Below, one piece after another: positions 18,704 through 28,400 of a DNA stretch of 41,765 bases (position 1 is the stretch's first letter; each line of letters opens with the position of its first letter). The notes under the pieces were generated by a model. The model worked only from the letters and a program-made list of their open reading frames with translations. It made no database searches and had not been told where the DNA came from. Source of the DNA: CAIOZA01 sp964464375 (GTDB lineage Bacteria > Bacteroidota > Ignavibacteria > Kapaibacteriales > UBA2268); contig CAYXFU010000030.1 of assembly GCA_964464375.1 (NCBI GenBank), forward strand, positions 1-41,765, in the 5' to 3' direction. Position numbers and translations under genes: made by a program.

Positions 18704-20206
18704 TTATTCCTTTTCATCTTTAAGAATTGATTTACAAACATTCTGTCCACACAATAGAACCATTGGCATTCCACCGCCGGGATTAACAGAGCCTCCTGTA
18801 AAATAGAGATTGCTGTATTTAGAACTCTTTTTAGGAAGTTTAAAACCAAAGTTTTTCTTTTTATCGGAAACTACCCCGTAAATTGATCCACCATTTGAAT
18901 TGTACATTTCTTCAATATCAATCGGCGTGAGAATATGCTCATAGACAATGTGTTTGCGGATGTCGGTTAAACCGATTCTTTCAAGTTTGTCGAGTATTAC
19001 TTCTTTATATTTATAGTAATCCTCCTGAGAATATGGGTTATTGTCATTTATATATGGAATATGAGGAAGTACTTTTAATCCTGAACAACCATCAGGTGCT
19101 ACTGTAGGATCTGACTTAGAAGCATCTACAAGGTAGATTGTAGGATCAGGTGGCAAAGTCTTTTTATTAAAAACAATGTCAAAATGTTTCTGCTGATTAC
19201 CTGAGAATAGGAAATTATGATGAGCTAGCTGAGGATACTGAATATCAAGTCCAAGATCCAGAACTAATCCTGAACATGCAGGCTCAAATTTCTTCAGTTT
19301 TTTCAAGAAATTATCTTTCTCATTCATAAGTTTTTTGTAGGTTGGTATTCCTTCCATATTAGAGACTATAATGTCAGCCTTATGCATCTCATTGTTAACC
19401 TCAATTGCTTTAACTTTGCCATTCTCTGGAATAATACGACTAACCTCACTGTTGAAGTTAATTTTGATTCCAAGTTCATCCATGTATTTCTTAAAGCCAA
19501 TTGCAATATTATACATTCCACCGGGAACATACCACAAATCATACTTAAATTGAATAGTTGGCATAAGGTTCATGAATCCCGGAGCATTATAAGCTGAGGA
19601 ACCAACATATTTGATGAAATAATCCATAATGTCAATCAGATATGGATTCTTCAGATATTTCGTAACACTTTTGTGCATAGTCCTGAATAAATCAATTTTA
19701 AAAACAGCTGACAAATCATAGAATTTCATGAAATCTCTTGTATTATCCAGTCCGGCATCAAAATATCCTTTTGCTAATATATCATACTGTTCTTCAGAAT
19801 ATTCAAGAAAATTACGAAATTGAATGAAAGTATGCTTACCTAATTTTGAAAGTTGTTTTCGCATGATAGCCATGTCCGGATCAAGATCAACTACAGTTCC
19901 ATCCTCGAAGAAATTTCTCCAATGAGGTCTTACCGTTTGCATTTTAATATAATCATCCATGTTTTTGCCGGAAGCTTCAAAAAGGCTTCTGAAATACTGG
20001 GGCAGGGTTAAAATTGATGGTCCAAGATCGAAAGTAAAACCATTTTCCTTGATTAAATTCAACTTTCCACCGATTTTTTCATTTTTCTCAAAGACCTCAA
20101 CATCGTATCCATTAATTTTCAACATGATAGCGGCAGATATACCGCCTAAACCTGCACCAATAACAATTACTTTTTTATTTTTTCCTGGTAATTCCTTACT
20201 CATCAT
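18704..20206 (-). CDS. crtP: 4,4'-diaponeurosporene oxygenase CrtP-like
   Basis: FAD-dependent amine-oxidase/desaturase-fold enzyme expected to oxidise the terminal methyl of 4,4'-diaponeurosporene to the aldehyde. The 500-residue protein has the Rossmann motif GAGLGG (17-22) and acidic ribose-binding strand EVFEKNEKIGGK. It also has the block FDLGPSILTLPQYFRSLFE, and IKYVGSSAYNAPG, LAHHNFLFSG and IYGVVSDKKKNFGFKLP, followed by YFTGGSVNPGGGMPMVLL. From memory these match staphylococcal CrtP more closely than CrtN or CrtI, including the PHIPYI block and the TDIRKHIVYE block. Two adjacent ATGs are possible, with GGAG shortly upstream. Gap to aldH is 37 bp. Confidence 0.88.
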   Translation of the reverse strand: MMSKELPGKNKKVIVIGAGLGGISAAIMLKINGYDVEVFEKNEKIGGKLNLIKENGFTFDLGPSILTLPQYFRSLFEASGKNMDDYIKMQTVRPHWRNFFEDGTVVDLDPDMAIMRKQLSKLGKHTFIQFRNFLEYSEEQYDILAKGYFDAGLDNTRDFMKFYDLSAVFKIDLFRTMHKSVTKYLKNPYLIDIMDYFIKYVGSSAYNAPGFMNLMPTIQFKYDLWYVPGGMYNIAIGFKKYMDELGIKINFNSEVSRIIPENGKVKAIEVNNEMHKADIIVSNMEGIPTYKKLMNEKDNFLKKLKKFEPACSGLVLDLGLDIQYPQLAHHNFLFSGNQQKHFDIVFNKKTLPPDPTIYLVDASKSDPTVAPDGCSGLKVLPHIPYINDNNPYSQEDYYKYKEVILDKLERIGLTDIRKHIVYEHILTPIDIEEMYNSNGGSIYGVVSDKKKNFGFKLPKKSSKYSNLYFTGGSVNPGGGMPMVLLCGQNVCKSILKDEKE

Positions 20207-20243
20207 TATTACTCCGGTATAATTTTATCAATTCAATTTCCGA

Positions 20244-21629
20244 TTAATACAAAATCTTAATGGCTTTTTTAATTAAATTTAGTGCTGTTCTATATGGTGG
20301 ATAAATGAACTTCAGATCCAGCTTAAAACTTTTCCTCATAATAGCTCTTTTTTGGCTGAATGTCTCAAAGCTCGTTCTGCCATGATAATTCCCCATTCCA
20401 CTTTTTCCAATTCCACCAAATGGCAAATCATGCGACATAATTGAATGTATCGTTCCATTTATACATACTGATCCCGAAATGGTATTACTTATTATAGAAT
20501 CCTGTTTTACTTTATCGGATGAAAAGAAGTAAATACAAAGAGGAGATGGTCTTTCTCTTAGAAGCGATATTACTTCATCTAAATCATTATAGAACAAAAC
20601 AGGTAAAACTGGACCAAATACTTCTTCCTGCATAATTTTTGAGTTGTAGTCAACATCTGTGATTACAGTTGGAGAAATGAACAATCTTTCCCTATTTCTA
20701 TAACCTCCGGTAATAATCTTACTTTCATTCATTAATGCTTCAATTCGATTAAAATGCTTTTCATTAATTATACATGAGAATTCGTAATTATCGGATGGAT
20801 TTTCTCCATAAAACTCTGATATTGTGGATGTCAGTTTACTAAGAAATTTTTCTTTCAAATCTGAATGCAAGAGAAGATAATCGGGAGCTATGCATGTCTG
20901 CCCAGCATTGAAGAACTTACCCCAGACAATTCTTTTGACTGCGACATCAATATCCACATCTTTATCAACAATACAAGGATTTTTTCCTCCTAATTCCAGA
21001 GTTACTGGAATCAAATGCTCGGCGGCAGATTTCATTATTTTTCTACCAACTTCAGTGCTTCCTGTGAAAAAGATATAATCTATATTTTGGCTAATTAACG
21101 ACTGGGTTACTTCTGCATCACCTTCAACTACACTCATAAATTCTTCAGAGAAATTATCATTTATTAAAGAAAAAATAAGGTGAGAAGTATTTGCAGCTAT
21201 TTCTGATGGTTTGGCAATAACGCAATTACCGGCAGCTATAGCACCAATCAATGGAGTAAATAGAAGTCCAAAAGGATAATTCCAAGGACTAATAATAAGA
21301 ACAGTACCAAAAGGTACGTTTTGTACATAACTTTTTCCAGGCTGGTTGATCAATGCTGTTCTAACTCTTCTAGGCTTGCTCCACCCTTTGAGTTTACTTA
21401 TTGATATTTTGATTTCCTTAAGAACATAACCGATCTCGCTGGTATAGGCTTCTGTCGCACTTTTATTTAAATCCTTCTTCAAAGCATCAAGAATTTTATT
21501 CTCATTTAATTCGATAATTTCATATAGCTTAGCAAGAGTATCAATTCGGAATTTAATATCTTTGGTTTTTCCTTCAGCAAAAAATTGTTTTTGCTTTTGC
21601 AACAATATTGTTATTTCATTTTGATGCAT
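20244..21629 (-). CDS. aldH: Aldehyde dehydrogenase, probable 4,4'-diaponeurosporen-4-al dehydrogenase
   Basis: NAD(P)-dependent ALDH, 461 residues, of the membrane-associated ALDH3 type. Catalytic residues are present: N117 (SPWNYPFG), the general base E212 (TLELGGKNPC) and nucleophile C246 (FFNAGQTCIAPD). The C-terminal LKFIYPPYRTAL block followed by a hydrophobic tail is the ALDH3 membrane-anchor pattern. Situated between crtN (6-bp gap) and crtP, it should oxidise the carotenoid aldehyde to the carboxylic acid that crtQ glycosylates. In Staphylococcus aureus the corresponding aldH is reported to lie far from the crt operon, so its inclusion here is informative. Confidence 0.85.
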   Translation of the reverse strand: MHQNEITILLQKQKQFFAEGKTKDIKFRIDTLAKLYEIIELNENKILDALKKDLNKSATEAYTSEIGYVLKEIKISISKLKGWSKPRRVRTALINQPGKSYVQNVPFGTVLIISPWNYPFGLLFTPLIGAIAAGNCVIAKPSEIAANTSHLIFSLINDNFSEEFMSVVEGDAEVTQSLISQNIDYIFFTGSTEVGRKIMKSAAEHLIPVTLELGGKNPCIVDKDVDIDVAVKRIVWGKFFNAGQTCIAPDYLLLHSDLKEKFLSKLTSTISEFYGENPSDNYEFSCIINEKHFNRIEALMNESKIITGGYRNRERLFISPTVITDVDYNSKIMQEEVFGPVLPVLFYNDLDEVISLLRERPSPLCIYFFSSDKVKQDSIISNTISGSVCINGTIHSIMSHDLPFGGIGKSGMGNYHGRTSFETFSQKRAIMRKSFKLDLKFIYPPYRTALNLIKKAIKILY

Positions 21630-21635
21630 TTATAT

Positions 21636-23135
21636 TTAACTATTTAGGCTCAATCCTTCTTTTTTTAGTATCAGTTCAGAAGATATTCTTCCCGATTCAA
21701 ATATAGTTGGCAATCCACTACCCGGATGTGTTCCTCCACCAACAAGATAGCAATTGCTGAACTCCTCAAATTCATTATGAGGTCTGAAATAAAGTAGTTG
21801 TCCCATGTTGTGGCCTAAATTGAAGGTTGCTCCCAGATAGATATCCATCTTATTTAACCAATCGTCAGGTGTAATGATTCTGATTTCTTCGAGATGGTCT
21901 CTAATATCTTTCATATCAGCTTTTGATTCCAGTAAATTCAAAATCTTTTCTTTAAAGGTTTCTTTATTTTCTTCCCAATTAATCCCGCCACTAGTATTAC
22001 CTATTGGTACCAATACATAAACAGAAGATTTGCCATGAGGTGCAAGAGAATCATCTATCACACTGGGATTGTGAACATAAAAAGATGGATCTTCAGGAAT
22101 AATAGCATTACTAACAATTTCAGCTACATTATGTTTATAATCATTGGCAAAGAAGATATTGTGATGATTTAAATTCTCATAAACTTTATCAAGCCCGAGA
22201 TATAACATGAATGTTGAACAAGAGTATTTCATGCCGGCGAGTTTCTTATCGTTATATTTTTTTCTATTATCCGATGCTACAAGATTCTTCATAGCCTGAG
22301 CAAAATCAGCATTAATAATTACATAATCTGCTCTTTCTTCAGTACCATCCTCTAGAATAACACCTTTACAAACATTATTTTCTATGATGATTTTTTTGAC
22401 TCGCATAGATAGATGAATATTCCCACCACATTCTTCAACTACTTTTGCCATAGATTTAGAAAGCTCATTCAATCCCCCATGAATGTGAAAAACTCCACCG
22501 CCATGCTCAATAAATGAGAGAATACTAAATAAGCCGGGAGCTTCCCATGGTGACATTCCGATATATTTTGCCTGGAAGGTGAAACAGATTTTCAGAACAT
22601 CGTCGCTGAAGTATTTGCCTAGAACTTCAAAAAGACTCAAGTGACCATCAAGATATGGCAAAGCTTTAAGTAGTTTTGTTGATATATAATCTGTAATTTT
22701 TCCGTATGGAACTTCAAGACATGGAATCAGCCTATCGTACTTCTTCTTTTCTCTTTCGATATACTTATTGTAACCATCTGAACTCCCTGGAAAGACTTTT
22801 TCAATTTCAGCAATCATCTTATCTTTATCAGTTGAAGGGATGAATGTTCTGTCGTTGAACACTAAACGGTACATTGGTTCAAGTTCATAAATTTTCACAT
22901 AATCATTCAGATTTCTTTGGCATAATTTGAATAATCTTTCCAAAACATCTTTCATTAAAAAAAAGGTCGGACCTATATCAAATTTGAAATCGTTTGCCTG
23001 AATAAATCCGTTTCTACCACCAACAATATTCTTTTTTTCATAGATATGAACATCGAATCCCTTTTGAGAAAGAATCATTCCTGATGATAATCCACCGGGA
23101 CCCGCACCAACAATTATAACCTTCTTACCTTTCAT
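21636..23135 (-). CDS. crtN: Phytoene/diapophytoene desaturase CrtN/CrtI family
   Basis: FAD-dependent carotenoid desaturase, 499 residues. Dinucleotide-binding motif GAGPGG at 10-15, then IYEKKNIVGGRNG and FKFDIGPTFFLMKDVLERLF. The C-terminal FAD/carotenoid block is CYLVGGGTHPGSGLPTIFESG (quoted without its last residues in databases as the bacterial-type phytoene dehydrogenase signature). It differs from the crtP product in lacking the PSILTLP and KYVGSSAY blocks. In this operon context it is expected to desaturate a C30 backbone (dehydrosqualene or squalene) to diaponeurosporene. A C40 substrate cannot be excluded from sequence alone because no synthase gene is nearby. Confidence 0.85.
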   Translation of the reverse strand: MKGKKVIIVGAGPGGLSSGMILSQKGFDVHIYEKKNIVGGRNGFIQANDFKFDIGPTFFLMKDVLERLFKLCQRNLNDYVKIYELEPMYRLVFNDRTFIPSTDKDKMIAEIEKVFPGSSDGYNKYIEREKKKYDRLIPCLEVPYGKITDYISTKLLKALPYLDGHLSLFEVLGKYFSDDVLKICFTFQAKYIGMSPWEAPGLFSILSFIEHGGGVFHIHGGLNELSKSMAKVVEECGGNIHLSMRVKKIIIENNVCKGVILEDGTEERADYVIINADFAQAMKNLVASDNRKKYNDKKLAGMKYSCSTFMLYLGLDKVYENLNHHNIFFANDYKHNVAEIVSNAIIPEDPSFYVHNPSVIDDSLAPHGKSSVYVLVPIGNTSGGINWEENKETFKEKILNLLESKADMKDIRDHLEEIRIITPDDWLNKMDIYLGATFNLGHNMGQLLYFRPHNEFEEFSNCYLVGGGTHPGSGLPTIFESGRISSELILKKEGLSLNS

Positions 23136-23155
23136 GTTTTCCCTTAAATTAATTA

Positions 23156-23638
23156 TTAATTAACCATATTGATAATTATTGTGATTTGTTCTTTGTTCAA
23201 TTTTAACTTAGCTTTTTCAAAATTTGGAGGACCCATAAATCCCTTGGCGTCATTCGAGGCACCCAATCCTTCATTCGGTATTCCTAAAAAGTTAGAGTTA
23301 ACTTTCCCATTATTGTCCTCATCATGATGGACGCTGATTGCGTAATCACCAAAAGGTAGATTTTCAAAAGTAAAGAGAACTTTATTGTCAATAATTGGAA
23401 CTATAAATTTACCATAAGCTTTGTCCTTCTCTTTTGGGAAAGAAGTCTTTTCTTTGGAAGAAAAAATTAATAACCTTGCTTTGCCATTATTGTTCTCAAA
23501 ACCATTCACCTGAACAATTATTTTACCAGTAGGAGCTTGAGCTTTCGACTCCCCAGGAATAATCAAAATAATCACTATAATCGAGACAATTAACAACACT
23601 CGACTGAAAAGATGCTTGATTATGATTTGATTTAACAT
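23156..23638 (-). CDS. DUF2141 family exported protein
   Basis: A 160-residue exported protein whose long N terminus contains a hydrophobic signal segment (VLLIVSIIVIILIIPGESKA). The DUF2141-type domain spans about 38-155: IIVQVNGFENNNGKARLLIF, then FTFENLPFGDYAISVHHDE, DNNGKVNSNFLGIPNEG and PNFEKAKLKL. It is the first gene of the crt operon, 20 bp upstream of crtN. The family is of unknown function; co-transcription suggests a periplasmic or outer-membrane role tied to the pigment, such as handling or placing it, but this is inference. Confidence 0.75.
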   Translation of the reverse strand: MLNQIIIKHLFSRVLLIVSIIVIILIIPGESKAQAPTGKIIVQVNGFENNNGKARLLIFSSKEKTSFPKEKDKAYGKFIVPIIDNKVLFTFENLPFGDYAISVHHDEDNNGKVNSNFLGIPNEGLGASNDAKGFMGPPNFEKAKLKLNKEQITIIINMVN

Positions 23639-23871
23639 ACCAATTGTCCCCTTTTTCGAACTTATAAAAATTATATTGAATAATAATTTCGATCGACTCT
23701 AAAATAAATATTAAATTACTTGCTATTTTACCAATAAATATTCAATATACTAAAAAATAAATTAGTAAAAAACTTTTCTTAATTACTAAAATACTATGAA
23801 TTTTCAACAAAATGAATTTGCAGGTTTCAATTGAATTATTGATATTTGGATCATTGTCAGATTAACAAAGA

Positions 23872-23896
23872 AAAGCCCGATTGATAGTCGGGCTTT
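23872..23896 (-). terminator. Intrinsic terminator ending the fibre cluster
   Basis: Perfect 9-bp stem AAAGCCCGA (23872-23880) with TCGGGCTTT (23888-23896) and a 7-nt loop, 38 bp after the stop of the last gene at 23934 on the minus strand. Minus-strand 3' flank is TCTTTGTT, a modest T-tract. It separates the fibre cluster from the crt operon, whose promoter must lie in 23639-23871. Confidence 0.8.
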
Positions 23897-23933
23897 AAAT
23901 AAGCTTGAGCTTTTAAACAATAAACTTATATAT

Positions 23934-24881
23934 CTAAAAATCGATTCTTGTACTATATGACAAACTAATGCCAAATGAATTTTTATAACCTAACTGACCG
24001 TTCTCACCATAATAATACTGGTAAGCAGGCATGTCAAGAAAAGTGTTTAGAACAAAATCACCCATTGAATATCTGATTATGGGAGAAAAAATCAGACTTG
24101 CCATTCCTGACTCCCTTAATTCTTCGTTTTTACCAGGTGAATAATCAAAATCTCTGAGACGTGTTTCGTTTCTTGCTTCCAATCCAACCATTAAATTCTC
24201 AAAAACACTACTAACGAACATAAGTGAAGTTCTAAAAGAATTTCCATATTTATATAAAAAATTATTTTTGTAGTTGATATCAGTTCTGTGTGATAGAATT
24301 AATCCACTATTTATTGATGGGAAGATTTTTTTTCCGACTACTGTAAATATTGTTGCATAGGCTCCGGTGGAAGCAAGAATGTTCTGAGGTATGTAAACAG
24401 AACCGGTTGATAGTGGGATTTTCACCCCAACGCCACCTGAAAAGTCCCATCCATTTTCCGGATCCTTAAAGAAAGTGTATCTAGAATAAAATGACAAATC
24501 GGAAAATCCATTCGAAGACTGTTTCCCGCTGAGATCAATCATAGTTTTGTTAATAAAGAAACCTAATTCGGTTTCTATCATTAATTTGCCGATAGGCTTA
24601 TAGCCTACTCTTAAACTTAAAAAGTTAGACTTATAATCCTTAATAACCCCCTCACCTTTTGGAATATCCTTTACCATATAATTATTTGCATAAGCATAAC
24701 TATTATTGATGCTAACAAATAGATTATCTCCGGTAAAATTATTTACATTGGATAATTCACTGAGTGAAACTGTACCAAATGTGCTGGAATTTCCCGGACA
24801 CCCGCATTGTGCAGATAAGAATTGAGAATGGCATATAAATCCGACCAAAGCTAAAAAGGCTATATTAACAAAATTTTTCAT
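23934..24881 (-). CDS. Predicted outer-membrane beta-barrel protein, last gene of the fibre cluster
   Basis: A 315-residue exported protein with a signal peptide at about 1-24 (FVNIAFLALVGFICHSQFLSAQ). The mature N terminus is CGCPGN, with two cysteines two residues apart. The rest is barrel-like: alternating strands such as NFLSLRVGYKPIGKLMIETELGF (read in part), GWDFSGGVGVKIPL and GNSFRTSLMFVSSV, and a C-terminal strand ISLSYSTRIDF ending in Phe. It resembles generic porin/transporter-type barrels; no specific family recognised. It follows the thioredoxin-like lipoprotein by 30 bp and precedes a terminator. The N-terminal CxC-type cysteines may relate to that neighbour. Confidence 0.65.
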   Translation of the reverse strand: MKNFVNIAFLALVGFICHSQFLSAQCGCPGNSSTFGTVSLSELSNVNNFTGDNLFVSINNSYAYANNYMVKDIPKGEGVIKDYKSNFLSLRVGYKPIGKLMIETELGFFINKTMIDLSGKQSSNGFSDLSFYSRYTFFKDPENGWDFSGGVGVKIPLSTGSVYIPQNILASTGAYATIFTVVGKKIFPSINSGLILSHRTDINYKNNFLYKYGNSFRTSLMFVSSVFENLMVGLEARNETRLRDFDYSPGKNEELRESGMASLIFSPIIRYSMGDFVLNTFLDMPAYQYYYGENGQLGYKNSFGISLSYSTRIDF

Positions 24882-24911
24882 AGTTTAATTTTTATACATT
24901 TTTTTACAAAA

Positions 24912-25445
24912 TCAATTTAAACATTTAAGAAAAGCTTCTTCTAAAGTTATATCCGGATTTATATTTTTATAAACATGCAATGAATCGAAAACGGATTTCA
25001 GTGCAACATTATCTTTTATGATGAACAAAGCAGGTAAATATTTTACCTGCAAAATATTTGTATAAGGATTCTTCATTTCAGGATATTTCATGGTATATAC
25101 CTTGAAGGTCGGCTCATTAATCCCTGCATTCTGAAGTATTTTAACGGCTGAAGGGAATTGCTCCTGAGTTCCTACACAAGCACATGAAGGATTGACAAAC
25201 ACAACAAAGTTCTTGTCAGTATTCATTAATTTAGCTTTAACCTGATCCATGAAATTCTTATTTACATTATAATTATCATAACCTGACTGATACCAAGTAT
25301 AACCTTTTGTTGTCTTAATTTGGTCAATTGTCATAAGCGTGGCTTGCTGTCCCTCAGGTGCGGCTACTTCTTCAGTACAGCTTTGTAATAATGAAAATGA
25401 GACAATTGCTAAAGCTGAAAAAATTAGCGATTTTAAATTAAACAT
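24912..25445 (-). CDS. Thioredoxin-like lipoprotein with CxC motif
   Basis: A 177-residue predicted lipoprotein: hydrophobic signal and lipobox LLQSC with lipidated C23. After a linker, a thioredoxin-like segment begins at about residue 78 (KNFVVFVNPSCACVG) with C88 and C90 forming a CxC rather than the usual CxxC pair. A strand-turn block YLPALFIIKDN carries P138 where thioredoxins have the cis-proline. A further C175 lies near the C terminus. Membrane-anchored in the periplasm, it could form, isomerise or reduce disulfides. The adjacent candidate fibre subunits are unusually Cys-rich, which gives it plausible substrates. A thioredoxin-like SoxW/TlpA-type protein of other function is the alternative. 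Confidence 0.65.
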   Translation of the reverse strand: MFNLKSLIFSALAIVSFSLLQSCTEEVAAPEGQQATLMTIDQIKTTKGYTWYQSGYDNYNVNKNFMDQVKAKLMNTDKNFVVFVNPSCACVGTQEQFPSAVKILQNAGINEPTFKVYTMKYPEMKNPYTNILQVKYLPALFIIKDNVALKSVFDSLHVYKNINPDITLEEAFLKCLN

Positions 25446-25482
25446 AATACTACTCCTTAAAATTATAGTGGATATTTATTTC

Positions 25483-28400
25483 CTATTTCTCAATAACTTT
25501 TAAATCAACTCTTCTATTTTTGGCTCTTCCGGTTGAGGACATATTATCCGATATTGGTAATAAAGCACCATGTCCGGCTGACAAAAGTCGATCCTTTTTG
25601 ATACCTTTGCGTGATAAATAATTTACAACTTCACTTGTTCTAGTATTTGAAACAGCCATGTTTTCTTCAGGCGAACCAAAATTGTCGGAATGACCATCTA
25701 TTTGAAGTTTAGCAATTGAATTCTTCTGAAGATATGCAGCTACTTTATCAAGCTCTTTTTGCATAGGAAGAGTAAGATAAGTCATTTTTGATGTTTTGTA
25801 ATTAAAGGAATTCTGCATCTTAACAGTCCCATCGTCCTTTGAAATAACATCAGTTGCTTCAGATTTAACAACCTCATTCTTACTAATATCATTTTCAGCA
25901 ATGGAATTAGAATCCTTTGAAATTAACTTTGCTAAGTAATTTTCAGCTTTATCAAGTGAGGTTTGATCAGGTTTAGAGGTCGAAGCTGAAATAACTTTCT
26001 TAGAATCATTTTGTTTATCAGGAGCCAAACCAGGTACGTTGTTCAACAAAATAAAGTTGAGATTACTAATCAGGTCACCTGTAGATGTCTTTTTAATAGT
26101 AAATGGAATTGATTTTGGATCGGAGTGCACATTCAAAACAACCATTTGAATAGAATCAATAGTAATTACATAATCTCCGGGCGGAACACCCATGAAATAA
26201 AAATTACCATCAGCAAAAACAGGTACTTCCTGCTTCCAAGAGCTATCCATTTTCATTACATGTAACTTTATTCCTGCCTGACCCCGTTTCTCTTTACCAT
26301 TGTCTCTCATAACTCCACCTTCGATAATCCCTGCTGAATAGCATGGTACATCAATCGGTTTGTAGGAATTTGGATCTGCAATGAAAGAGAATTCTGTAGA
26401 AGTAGGAGTCCACAAAGGATTTTTAAATGATTCCATATTTACAACAAGATTGTACTGTCCATAAGGAACAAGATTATGTACTCTACTCAAAGTATTTTCA
26501 GAACTTCTTGAAATAGATGTGTTCCTGACATTAAAAGTAACATCGGGAATTAAAGTCTCTCCGTCTGTATATTCTCCATCTTCATTTTCATCAAGAAAAA
26601 ACCTGACAGATAATGCTCCCATGCCTGTACTGCTCAACATACTACCCGTTTTGAGAAACAGTTCATTTTGATATGAATCAAATGCCAGAGTTGATTGAAT
26701 ATTTTGACTGATTGATCCCCTTTCGCCATCAAAAAAGGCTGTTGAGGATGATCTTAATGTTGGCAGATTAAGGTTAACTCCAACAAAAACATTTGGTCTG
26801 TCAAACACAAAATTATAATTTAATCCTAATCTTACATTTGCCGAAGAACCAACCGATTTATCTGCAAAGAATTCTAGATTCTGAAATCTGTGATTTGATA
26901 AATCATATATACTGGATAATCCAACTCTGCTTCTATTAAGGAACTCCCAAATACCTGCTAAGGAATATACTGAATGTGATAGATCAAGTTTCACTGTTTG
27001 AAAGTTTGAATTGAAGTGTCCATCATTTTCAAAATAAGTTGCTCTTAACAGAGCATTAAAATAGAATGACATAAAACTTGTATTTAAATTTGCAATTAAG
27101 TTATATTCATTAATAGTAGTCCTTTGATTTCTCGATAATTGAAATGAAGTCCCAAATGGGAGAAATGATAATCGAGGTAAACCAAATGACAACATCGCCT
27201 GATTTTTTAAAGACTTTGCTAGCACACCATCAAACTGAGTAAAGCTAAAGTTTAATCCACCAAAACTTTCAGTATTCATAGATAGAGTTGCTCTATAAGA
27301 ACTATTTGGTGAAATATCAAAGGTTGTTGTTATACCTTGATAGATTCTTAAAGCTAAGTTGTTAACAAATGATATTGAGTCTGAACCTATCATTTTAGTT
27401 ACCAAAACTGAATTCGACAGAAATCCTGTTATTCCTGCCGATAATCTTGCTGTTGTTAAATACTCGTCACTATTGAATTTTTTTCCACCTGTGATTGCAT
27501 ACCTAACTTCACCTGGTCTTAGAAAACCCGAAGGAATATTAAGAAAATCCTTTTTACTTATTACTTCACCCTTTGGACCATAGTATCTCAATTCGATATT
27601 TGTTATGCCAAAATTTATTGGTAAATCAAATCTGTAATATCCTGTCATATCGCTTTGTTTTTGTCCATAAAGCTGATTATTAATCCAAAGTTCGACCTGC
27701 CACTCGGGATTGATTTTATCTTCAATTACAATAGTAGAGAAGTACTGATTCCTCATTGCAGGATCATTTGATATTTGCACACCTGTCAATGAAGTAGCAG
27801 GCAATGAACTTCCTAATGAGCCCCCTGTCGAAACTTGCCCTGCTGAAAATTGCGATAAATAAGGATTTTCACTAATGAAGTATCTCCACTTGTAATTATA
27901 TGAATTTAAGTATAATTTTGATCTTTCATCGTATGAACCACGTACAGATGATATTAGGTCACCACCAAGTATTTCAATACCAGAATTCAAATTGTAACTA
28001 TAGTGCCTATTACGAGGATTTAATGACTGTGTTGCATTAATGTTATAATCTAACATTCCTCCGTTCAATAAACTTCTGTTTCTGTCGAAAAGCAATGGTC
28101 CGAAATTAAAGGCATTGTTTGTAGAGAATGCCATATTTTTATAATTTTTGTTTCTTTTTGCTTGCTCCAGTAATGGTAAATCAACTTTTGATTCAACACG
28201 AACTTCAAGATCTGCAAAAACGGGTTTAATACTTATCCCAAAAATTTGGGATAATATTTCAGGTCTGATAAAAATTTCTAGATCAGTCAAAAAATATTTA
28301 TCCGATGATATCGGTGTAACTATACCATTAAAAATTGCCTTACCTTCAGCTATACTGATATGATATACAGAATCTTCCTTTATAAAGAATCCTGAGATAC

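Noticed and set aside
18704..23135. The two desaturase-like genes as a recent duplication
   Set aside because: They differ in diagnostic blocks (GPSILTLP and KYVGSSAY only in the first) and match separate CrtP and CrtN types, so they are old paralogues.
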